From Planctomycetaceae bacterium (GTDB lineage: Bacteria; Planctomycetota; Phycisphaerae; Phycisphaerales; SM1A02), in assembly GCA_002737585.1 (NCBI GenBank), contig NSIA01000012.1, forward strand, positions 520 through 6,300: a DNA stretch of 5,781 nucleotides. The letters are read 5' to 3'. The translations under genes and the position numbers were made by a program. Below the pieces are notes generated by a model. That model ran no database searches. It saw only the letters and a list, made by a program, of their open reading frames with translations, and was not told the origin of the DNA. Positions 1 to 5,611 of this stretch are shown here, piece by piece (position 1 is the stretch's first letter; each line of letters begins with the position of its first letter).

Positions 1-75
1 GCCGACACAATTACTAAGAACCCAACGGGACTTGCTCGCGGCGAAGCGGCCAGTGCATCAGCCTCTGCAGCCACC

Positions 76-603
76 ATGACTGCGTACTTTGCGGGTGGAT
101 GTTTCTGGGGTGTGGAGCATTGGTTCCAGATTTGCCCCGGTGTCACCACCGCCGTCAGTGGATACATGGGAGGCACCAAGGCCAACCCCACCTACAAGGA
201 TGTTTGCAACCACGGCACCGGCCACGCGGAGGTGGTGAAGGTTGAGTTTGATCCGTCCAAGGTTTCCTACCGGCAGTTGCTGGAAGGATTCTTCATCATG
301 CATGACCCAACCCAGCTTGATCGGCAGGGGCCGGACGTTGGCGATCAGTATCGATCCGCCATCTTCTGCACCTCGCCTGAACAAGTCTCTGCTGCCAAGG
401 CATACGTCGCGGAACTCGGCTCGGCTAAGAGTTTCGGCGGCAAGTCGATTGTCACGCAGATTGTGGACGGTGGCGGCAAGTTCTACCCCGCTGAGGACTA
501 TCACCAGGATTACGTGGAACGCAGCGGACGGCCCTGCCACGGCTCAAATCCATGGCCACAGGTGTTCGGTCAAGCGGCGAAGGGTGTCCCGGCAGCGCAC
601 TGA
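76..603 (+). CDS. msrA: Peptide-methionine (S)-S-oxide reductase MsrA (5' end uncertain)
   Basis: The product reduces the S-epimer of methionine sulfoxide in free or protein-bound form, using a catalytic cysteine later recycled through a resolving cysteine and thioredoxin. Counting from the ATG at 76 (175 residues), the signature GGCFWG puts the catalytic Cys at residue 9. Against E. coli MsrA (offset 42, from memory), Tyr40, Glu52 (GHAEVV), Asp87 and Tyr92 (DVGDQYRS) match the substrate-site residues Tyr82, Glu94, Asp129 and Tyr134. FYPAEDYHQDY (136-146) is the usual C-terminal family motif, and Cys154 in GRPCHG is the likely resolving cysteine. The domain is complete and intact. The start is uncertain: there is no Shine-Dalgarno sequence before 76, and the same frame is open to base 1, encoding an Ala/Ser-rich stretch just before Met. 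The real protein may therefore have an upstream leader, such as a signal peptide plus linker. The next gene follows closely on the same strand. Confidence 0.95.
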   Translation: MTAYFAGGCFWGVEHWFQICPGVTTAVSGYMGGTKANPTYKDVCNHGTGHAEVVKVEFDPSKVSYRQLLEGFFIMHDPTQLDRQGPDVGDQYRSAIFCTSPEQVSAAKAYVAELGSAKSFGGKSIVTQIVDGGGKFYPAEDYHQDYVERSGRPCHGSNPWPQVFGQAAKGVPAAH

Positions 604-656
604 TTTTCTGCGACCTTGGCAACTTCCCGTGGTGGTTCCGGTAGACCTGTGTGACC

Positions 657-2870
657 ATGATTCACTGGCGAGCCATCTTCAGCAGTGTGATAGCCGTGCC
701 AGTGGTGGCGCTGCTGTGTGCCGGTGCTCCAGTGCCAGCCGCAGGGATCACTCCGTTCACACCGGTGGACCGCGCGCTGCGGATGCTCAACGCCGTTCCA
801 ACTGCAACATCGCTCGGCGCGTGGCATGAACTATTGGGCAGCGAACCGCACGTTGCCGGTACCGATGGCGACCTGCGCGAAATCGCCCGCATTCAAAGTG
901 CGTTTGTTGAAATGGGCATCTCCACCACGGTTGAAGAATTTGACGCGCTTCTGCCGCAGGCAACCGAGGCGCTTGTAGAAATTGTTGGTGCTACAGACAT
1001 TGCGCCACCCGTGAACGGAAGTCGACGTGGCGTCATTGCGCTTCCAACCGTGGAGCGCAATCTTGCCGAAGATCCTGCCACCACGCACCCTGGCCTCACC
1101 TTCGGATGGAATGCGTACAGCGCCTCCGGCGATGTGACCGCGGGCATCGTCTACGCCAACTACGGAACCAAGGCGGACTTTGCCAAGCTCAAGGCGATGG
1201 GCGTTGACTGCACGGGCAAGGTGGTACTGGCGCGCTACGGTGGAAATTTCCGCGGTTACAAGGCGAAGTTTGCAGAAGAAGCGGGCGCCGCAGCGTTGAT
1301 CATCTACACCGACCCCGCAGATACCGGAGTCAACAAGGGGAAAGTGTGGCCTGCAGGTGGATGGGCCAATGACACCTGCGTGCAGCGCGGGTCCATTCTT
1401 GCGTCTGATCAGCCGGGCGATCCAACCACGCCGTTCAATCCATCGGACCCTACCGCCGCGCGCTGCGACACCGAAGCGATCGGCCTACCCAAGATTCCAG
1501 TGCAACCGATTGGTTACGCCGCAGCCGCAGAGATCGTGCGCCGCATGCAGGGCGAGCCGGTTGCCGCTGATTCTGGTTGGAAGGGCGGGTTGCCGTTTGA
1601 GTATCGAATCACTGGTGGCGACGCATTGCAGGTGCGCGTGAAGGTTGTGCAGGATCGAAAGATTCGTCGCTCCGCCAACGTCATTGGCATGATTCCAGGT
1701 GCAGTGCATCCGGAACAATTGATCATCATTGGATGCCATCACGACGCGTGGTGCTTTGGTGCAGCGGATCCATTGGCTGGCACCATCGTGTTGATGGAAT
1801 GCGCCCGCAGCTTCGCGGAGTCACTGCGCGCTGGCGAACGTCCAGCGCGCACCGTGGTGTTTGCCGCGTGGGGTGCCGAAGAATTTGGCATCATTGGCAG
1901 CACGGAGTGGGTCGAAGGCCACCGCGATCGATTGCTGCGTGGCGCGGTGGCATACGTGAATCTTGACATGGCAGCCATGGGCCCAACATTCGGCGCATCC
2001 TGTTCGCCAAGTTTGCGCGAAGCAGTGCTTGGTGCAACCGTGCGCGTTGCGCAAGCGCGCGGCGCTGCCAATGAGACGGTTTACGATCGCCTCTCCGGTG
2101 GCGGTCGCAACGAGCCACAATTTGGAACTCTTGGCGGTGGATCAGACCATGTGGCGTTCAATTGCCACATCGGTGTGGCAAGCGCTGCATTTGGAAGCGG
2201 TGGTTCCGAAGGCAACAGCTACCACTCAAACTATGACACCATCGCTTGGTATCGATCAGTGGTTGGTGATGATTACGCGCCGGCCTTGATGGTGACTCGG
2301 GTCACCAACGCACTGGCGGCCATCTTGGCGGATTCGTCGGTGCTTCCATTGAGTGCGGCTCGGCACGGTATTGATGGTCAACGATTCCTGCGAGCGTTGA
2401 AGGAACGTGCTACCGCCCCGGAAGTTGCCCTCTCCATTGACCAACTGATTGAGCGTGCTGGTCGGACTGCCGAATCGGGTGCGCAACTTGATGCCGCGCT
2501 CGCCTCGGCGCATCCATGGATCGGAACCGCTGCAGCCAATCGTTCGCAGTCGGCGCGCGACGCGTGTGCAGCGATTGATCGTGCACTCATTTCGCTTGAC
2601 CGCGCATGGCTTGATGATGCGGGCCTTGAAGGGCGCCCGTGGTTCCGCAGCATGCTTGCGGCCAGTGACAAGGACAGCGGATACGCCGCCACCATGCTTC
2701 CACTTCTTGCCGAAGCGGTGGACGCAGGCGACGTCAACCGCGTCCGCGCCGCGGTGGTCCGCTACCAAGCCGTGTTCGACCGTCTGGATCGCGGGATCGA
2801 TCAAGCGCGGGCGGCCATGCAATCGGTATCCGGCGGCAACGGACCGCCGGCGCCCCTGGGGACGCGCTGA
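657..2870 (+). CDS. Exported M28 zinc peptidase, glutamate carboxypeptidase II/transferrin receptor-like
   Basis: This is a probable exported metallopeptidase trimming peptides outside the cytoplasm. Residue numbers count from ATG 657 (737 aa); GTG 651 is an alternative start two codons earlier, an in-frame TAG at 642-644 bounds the frame, and neither start has a good Shine-Dalgarno. Residues 1 to about 29 form a signal peptide. A protease-associated (PA) domain lies at about 150-300 (GKVVLARYGG, AGAAALIIY). The M28 core follows, with the two-zinc ligands matching human GCPII: His361 and Asp371 (HHDAWCFGAADP), catalytic Glu408 and ligand Glu409 (GAEEFG), Asp437 (YVNLDM) and His523 (YHSNYDT). 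Glu417 and Glu420 match the GCPII calcium-site glutamates. About 590-720 is the TFR-type dimerisation domain (RPWFR near 660). Length is close to GCPII (750 aa). The GCPII arginine patch and its C-terminal Lys699 appear to be replaced by Ala511, Gly513 and Gly675, so glutamate specificity is doubtful. The 53-base gap after msrA holds no visible terminator, so co-transcription is possible. Confidence 0.93.
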   Translation: MIHWRAIFSSVIAVPVVALLCAGAPVPAAGITPFTPVDRALRMLNAVPTATSLGAWHELLGSEPHVAGTDGDLREIARIQSAFVEMGISTTVEEFDALLPQATEALVEIVGATDIAPPVNGSRRGVIALPTVERNLAEDPATTHPGLTFGWNAYSASGDVTAGIVYANYGTKADFAKLKAMGVDCTGKVVLARYGGNFRGYKAKFAEEAGAAALIIYTDPADTGVNKGKVWPAGGWANDTCVQRGSILASDQPGDPTTPFNPSDPTAARCDTEAIGLPKIPVQPIGYAAAAEIVRRMQGEPVAADSGWKGGLPFEYRITGGDALQVRVKVVQDRKIRRSANVIGMIPGAVHPEQLIIIGCHHDAWCFGAADPLAGTIVLMECARSFAESLRAGERPARTVVFAAWGAEEFGIIGSTEWVEGHRDRLLRGAVAYVNLDMAAMGPTFGASCSPSLREAVLGATVRVAQARGAANETVYDRLSGGGRNEPQFGTLGGGSDHVAFNCHIGVASAAFGSGGSEGNSYHSNYDTIAWYRSVVGDDYAPALMVTRVTNALAAILADSSVLPLSAARHGIDGQRFLRALKERATAPEVALSIDQLIERAGRTAESGAQLDAALASAHPWIGTAAANRSQSARDACAAIDRALISLDRAWLDDAGLEGRPWFRSMLAASDKDSGYAATMLPLLAEAVDAGDVNRVRAAVVRYQAVFDRLDRGIDQARAAMQSVSGGNGPPAPLGTR
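2830..2850 (+). repeat. 7-bp GC inverted repeat in the last codons of the M28 peptidase gene
   Basis: CCGGCGG (2830-2836) and CCGCCGG (2844-2850) are perfect inverted copies around a 7-base loop. They encode part of the Gly/Pro-rich tail of the peptidase. No T-run follows, so this is not a standard intrinsic terminator. It may slow the end of translation or simply reflect Gly/Pro codons in GC-rich DNA. Confidence 0.4.
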
Positions 2871-2919
2871 GCCGTTAGCGTCCGGGAACTTTTCACTAAG
2901 GCTGTCCCCGAGTGAAGTT
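2860..2919 (+). terminator. Two weak hairpins at and after the M28 peptidase stop codon; possible terminator
   Basis: Hairpin one pairs GGACGC (2860-2865) with GCGTCC (2878-2883) around a loop holding the TGA stop; GGGAACTTTT follows. Hairpin two pairs TTCACT (2892-2897) with AGTGAA (2911-2916), and can be lengthened by AAC (2887-2889) with GTT (2917-2919) across a two-base bulge. Neither has the long U-run of a classical Rho-independent terminator, so termination is inferred from position in a 217-base intergenic gap rather than from a canonical structure. Confidence 0.3.
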
Positions 2920-3009
2920 TCTGAAGAACTATCACTGATATGTCACACCCCGTGAACCGATTCCCCTTGCTGATGTGCATTCTCAGAACATCCTAGAAAG
3001 TCAGCGATC

Positions 3010-3026
3010 CGCCCGGCGCGCGGGCG
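3010..3026 (+). repeat. GC-only inverted repeat in the intergenic region before the dehydrogenase
   Basis: CGCCCG (3010-3015) and CGGGCG (3021-3026) form a perfect 6-bp stem around GCGCG. The sequence TATTGTTT follows immediately (3029-3036). It could be a short terminator with an imperfect U-tract, a protein-binding site, or part of a promoter whose -10-like hexamer is TATTGT (3029-3034, four of six matches to TATAAT); I see no matching -35 box. The rest of 2871-3087 shows no gene, tRNA or recognisable riboswitch. Confidence 0.35.
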
Positions 3027-3087
3027 CGTATTGTTTGGACTGTTACCGACCCCACTCACCTGCAGACCTGAACATTCAATGATCCCC

Positions 3088-4473
3088 ATGAAGGCCATTT
3101 CCACACTCGCCGTCGCTGTTGTTGCCGCCACCTTCGTCGCTCCGTGCGTTGCACAGACAGTCATCGACACCAAGCGCATCATCAGTACGGGGTTGGTGTA
3201 TCCAACATGCATCACCCACGCTCCTGGCGATAGCACTCGACTGTTCGTCCTTGAGAAGGCTGGCCGAATCCGCATCATTAACTTGGCCACCAACACACTG
3301 GTAGCCACTTCGTTCCTTGATATCGACGCGCTCGTCACTGGCGGTGCATCAACGGGCGATGAGCAAGGCCTCTTGGGCATGGCCTTCGACCCCAACTACG
3401 CCACCAACGGTCAGTTCTATGTGTATTACACCGGAACAGGTACCAACAACCTGGCTCGATACACCGTGTCTTCCAACCCGAATGTCGCCAACAGCGCTGG
3501 GGTAGTCATGATGACGTGGGCGGATCCCTACACGAACCACAACGGCGGCTGGATTGAGTTTGGTCCAGACGGCAACCTGTACATGGGTACTGGTGATGGT
3601 GGCAGTGCCAATGACCCGGGCAATCGCGCGCAGAACCTCAGTGACCGACTCGGCAAACTTCATCGAATCAAGCCCACGATTGGTGGTTCCTCGCCGTACT
3701 ACACGATTCCATCCGACAATCCCTTTGCAGGCGGCGCAACGACCGCTGACGACACGGTGTGGACATACGGAATGCGTAATCCGTGGCGGTGCAGCTTTGA
3801 CCGCCAGACCGGCGATCTCTGGATCGCGGATGTTGGTCAGAACGCCGCTGAGGAAATCAACTTCCAAGCAGCTGGAACTGGTGCGGGGCGCAACTACGGT
3901 TGGCGATGCACCGAAGGCAACTCGAGTACCGGTCTGACGGGCTGCACATTCGGTAGCCCATCGCTGACTGCTCCCATTCATGTGTATAGCCACGTTACGG
4001 GGACCACGGGCGGCTACTCCATCAGTGGTGGCGTCGTTTATCGCGGCTGCCGTATTCCTGATCTGCGGGGCACGTACTTCTTTGCCGATTACGTGAATGC
4101 CAACATTTGGTCGTTCCGTTACGTCAATGGTGTGAAGTCCGAGTTCCAGAATCGCAACGCTGCGCTGGGCACATCGGCTGAGGGTGGCGTGGTCAATCAG
4201 GTAGTGACGTTCGGCGAAGATGAAGACGGCGAGGTGTACATCGCCGATCACGGTGGGCAGATTTACAAGATCATTCCTGCAAGTGGTGATGGCCCGTGCA
4301 TTCCGCCACTGGTTGGTGACTTGGATCTGAACGGCGCGGTCAACGGCGCGGACCTTGGTTTGCTGCTTGCTGGTTGGGGCACCTGCGGCACGCCGTGCCC
4401 AGGCGACCTGGACCGCAACGGATTTGTCGAGGGATTTGACCTGGGCCTCCTGCTGAGCAATTGGTCCATCTGA
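3088..4473 (+). CDS. Exported PQQ-dependent sugar dehydrogenase-like protein (GSDH family) with C-terminal dockerin-like repeats
   Basis: This is a probable extracytoplasmic oxidoreductase of the glucose/sorbosone dehydrogenase family, a six-bladed beta-propeller that in characterised members uses PQQ and calcium to oxidise aldoses. I chose ATG 3088 (461 aa) because it opens a clean signal peptide, MKAISTLAVAVVAATFVAPC then VAQ, with likely cleavage after Ala22; ATG 3079 is possible, and the frame extends to an unlikely TTG at 3031. Family motifs, numbered from 3088, are DEQGLLGMAFDP (91-102), NHNGGWIEFGPDG (150-162) with His151 at the position of the sGDH catalytic base, GTGDGG (167-172), YGMRNPWR (227-234) with Arg230 at the sGDH Arg228 position, IADVGQNAAEEIN (246-258) and NYGWRC (269-274). 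Residues 410-460 carry two Ca-binding dockerin-like repeats separated by a short Cys linker, a tail I associate with planctomycete exported proteins. No Shine-Dalgarno is evident. The exact substrate, and whether PQQ is used, are not shown by sequence. Confidence 0.9.
   Translation: MKAISTLAVAVVAATFVAPCVAQTVIDTKRIISTGLVYPTCITHAPGDSTRLFVLEKAGRIRIINLATNTLVATSFLDIDALVTGGASTGDEQGLLGMAFDPNYATNGQFYVYYTGTGTNNLARYTVSSNPNVANSAGVVMMTWADPYTNHNGGWIEFGPDGNLYMGTGDGGSANDPGNRAQNLSDRLGKLHRIKPTIGGSSPYYTIPSDNPFAGGATTADDTVWTYGMRNPWRCSFDRQTGDLWIADVGQNAAEEINFQAAGTGAGRNYGWRCTEGNSSTGLTGCTFGSPSLTAPIHVYSHVTGTTGGYSISGGVVYRGCRIPDLRGTYFFADYVNANIWSFRYVNGVKSEFQNRNAALGTSAEGGVVNQVVTFGEDEDGEVYIADHGGQIYKIIPASGDGPCIPPLVGDLDLNGAVNGADLGLLLAGWGTCGTPCPGDLDRNGFVEGFDLGLLLSNWSI
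4315..4467 (+). repeat. Tandem dockerin-like repeats (two 22-residue units) encoded at the 3' end of the dehydrogenase
   Basis: Unit one spans 4315-4380 and unit two 4402-4467, a period of 87 bases. Each reads GDLDxNG, then DLGLLL, then W. The EF-hand-like ligands of unit one are Asp411, Asp413, Asn415 and Asp422; those of unit two are Asp440, Asp442, Asn444 and Asp451 (numbered from ATG 3088). The linker TCGTPCP supplies two cysteines. In cellulosomal bacteria dockerins bind cohesins; no cohesin is visible here, so the role may be surface attachment or sorting. Confidence 0.85.
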
Positions 4474-4505
4474 TTCATCAAGCGAACTGCGCGCAGCAAT
4501 CTTCG

Positions 4506-4511
4506 TAGAAT
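4506..4511 (+). promoter_or_regulatory. Possible -10 box before the DUF1573 gene
   Basis: TAGAAT matches five of six positions of the TATAAT consensus and lies 20 bases before ATG 4532 in the 58-base intergenic gap. No convincing TTGACA-like -35 box is found about 17 bases upstream. If used, transcription would start around 4517-4520 and give a very short leader. Confidence 0.3.
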
Positions 4512-4533
4512 CACGGTTGAAGGGAACCGTGAT
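4510..4533 (+). promoter_or_regulatory. Perfect 9-bp inverted repeat enclosing the ribosome-binding site and reaching into the start codon
   Basis: ATCACGGTT (4510-4518) and AACCGTGAT (4525-4533) are exact inverted copies separated by GAAGGG (4519-4524). As RNA this is a 9-bp stem with a 6-base loop; the purine loop contains the Shine-Dalgarno-like bases and the 3' arm holds the first two bases of the AUG at 4532-4534. As DNA it is a 24-base operator-like palindrome next to a -10-like box. Either reading suggests control of the DUF1573 gene. The inverted repeat is directly seen; the function is inferred. Confidence 0.5.
4520..4525 (+). promoter_or_regulatory. Shine-Dalgarno-like site deciding the DUF1573 gene start
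   Basis: AAGGGA ends six bases before ATG 4532. It contains AAGG of the consensus AAGGAGG and is the only recognisable ribosome-binding site before any gene start in this window. It favours ATG 4532 over the TTG at 4517, which would sit upstream of it; GTG 4529 is too close. Confidence 0.55.
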
Positions 4534-5611
4534 GCTTCTACACACCATTCGTAGCGCCATGACCGTAGTTGTCCTTGCTGCCTGCCTGATGCACGCTGGG
4601 CTGCAGTCAGTATCGGCAGCCGTTCCTCCTTCGGGTCCTGCCGCGCCGGCACAGGTGCCACTCATGGTGGAACCGCCCGTCGTGAATTTCGGCGTCGTCG
4701 CACCGGGCACCAAGCACCCCGCGCGCTTTGTGCTGCGCAACATTGGTAGTACGCCACTCACTATCGAGCGTGCGCAGCCGAGCTGCAAGTGCACGGACAT
4801 TTCTGACATCGCCGGCAAAGTCATCGCTCCGGGCGGCACATTGGAATTGACGGCATCGCTCTTGGTACCCAAGTCACCAGGCGACAAGGACGCCAAGGTG
4901 ATGATCACCGTTGCTGGTTACCCCGGTCTAGTACTTGCCAACATGGTGGCTGATGTCACGCAGCCCGTCCGTGCTACGCCAGCGTTTGTTGATGCTCTCA
5001 AAGATAAGCAAGAGGGCGTGGTGCATCTTTCATCCATTGATGGCAAGCCATTCAAAGTCACCAGTGCTGGCGGTCGGGCGCCGCTCTTTGTGGGCTTTGA
5101 TCCTGTCACGGATTCCCCGCGCGCTGCGTATGACATTCGGTGGCGCGCGGCAGAGATTTCCTCTGGAGCACTTCCGCAGTGGTGGGTGATTGACACCGAC
5201 CGTGCCGACTGCGCGCAGATTCCGCTACGAATTCGCCATGAATCAACCGGCGGTCGATTTGATCCGGAGCGATCCGCGCGCTTCTGGTTTCCGCCCGAAA
5301 GCATCGTTCTTGCTGGCGTAGTGAAGGCGGGGACGCCGGTGGCACTGACCATCACTATTGAACACTTGAATCCCGCTGCGCAGGGCCGAGTCACTGCTCC
5401 CACTTGGGGCGATGTTGCGGCAATGACAGTTCCTGGCGCGGAGGGAACGGCTCGATTCATCTCTGCCACCAAGCGCGCGGGTGACTTTGTGGACATTGCC
5501 TTTGAATTCACTGCAAAGCCCGGGCGTTTCGGTTCGTTCTACATTCCAGTGATGATTGAAACCCCCACCGGCAAGGGCCCCGTCTTTGTTGCAGTGACGG
5601 TTGTTCCGTGA
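4532..5611 (+). CDS. Exported DUF1573-domain protein
   Basis: This is an exported protein of unknown function, 359 residues from ATG 4532, a start chosen for the AAGGGA site just upstream. Residues 1-29 are a signal peptide with two readings: signal peptidase I cleavage after VSA (27-29), or a lipoprotein signal with the lipobox-like LAAC (15-18). A Pro/Ala-rich spacer follows. Residues about 45-120 form a DUF1573 domain, an Ig-like fold family: VVNFGVVAPGTKHPARFVLR, then NIGSTPLTIERAQPSCKCTD with Cys85 and Cys87, then IAPGGTLEL and a later VMITV strand. The remainder (about 125-359) has alternating hydrophobic strands resembling further beta-sandwich domains, but I recognise no family there. 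Cys227 is the only later cysteine. No catalytic motif is visible, so a structural or binding role in the envelope is most likely. Its stop codon overlaps the next gene's probable start. Confidence 0.85.
   Translation: MLLHTIRSAMTVVVLAACLMHAGLQSVSAAVPPSGPAAPAQVPLMVEPPVVNFGVVAPGTKHPARFVLRNIGSTPLTIERAQPSCKCTDISDIAGKVIAPGGTLELTASLLVPKSPGDKDAKVMITVAGYPGLVLANMVADVTQPVRATPAFVDALKDKQEGVVHLSSIDGKPFKVTSAGGRAPLFVGFDPVTDSPRAAYDIRWRAAEISSGALPQWWVIDTDRADCAQIPLRIRHESTGGRFDPERSARFWFPPESIVLAGVVKAGTPVALTITIEHLNPAAQGRVTAPTWGDVAAMTVPGAEGTARFISATKRAGDFVDIAFEFTAKPGRFGSFYIPVMIETPTGKGPVFVAVTVVP

Noticed and set aside
711..722. Possible lipobox in the M28 peptidase signal peptide (ALLCAG)
   Set aside because: Leu at -1 does not fit the lipobox consensus; the later Ala-rich site is a better signal peptidase I site.
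242..829. Plus-strand frame of 195 codons bridging msrA and the M28 peptidase gene
   Set aside because: It overlaps the conserved part of msrA and the signal peptide region of the peptidase out of frame, and its product is Arg/Ser-rich with no family motif, typical of a frame shadow.
2256..2822. Minus-strand frame of 188 codons under the peptidase C-terminal domain
   Set aside because: The opposite strand encodes a recognised dimerisation domain; the antisense product has no motif or plausible start context.
3031..3087. N-terminal extension of the dehydrogenase from TTG 3031
   Set aside because: It would place 19 polar, Pro-containing residues before a good signal peptide that begins at ATG 3088, and its start overlaps a possible -10 box.
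3136..3150. Possible lipobox at Cys20 of the dehydrogenase signal peptide
   Set aside because: The residues before the cysteine read VAP, and Pro at -1 does not fit the Gly/Ala/Ser required; cleavage after Ala22 is better.
3349..4908. Long open frame on the minus strand (519 codons) under the dehydrogenase and DUF1573 genes
   Set aside because: It crosses two well-supported genes and their intergenic gap, its translation shows no recognisable domain or signal peptide, and long antisense frames are common opposite GC-rich coding sequence.
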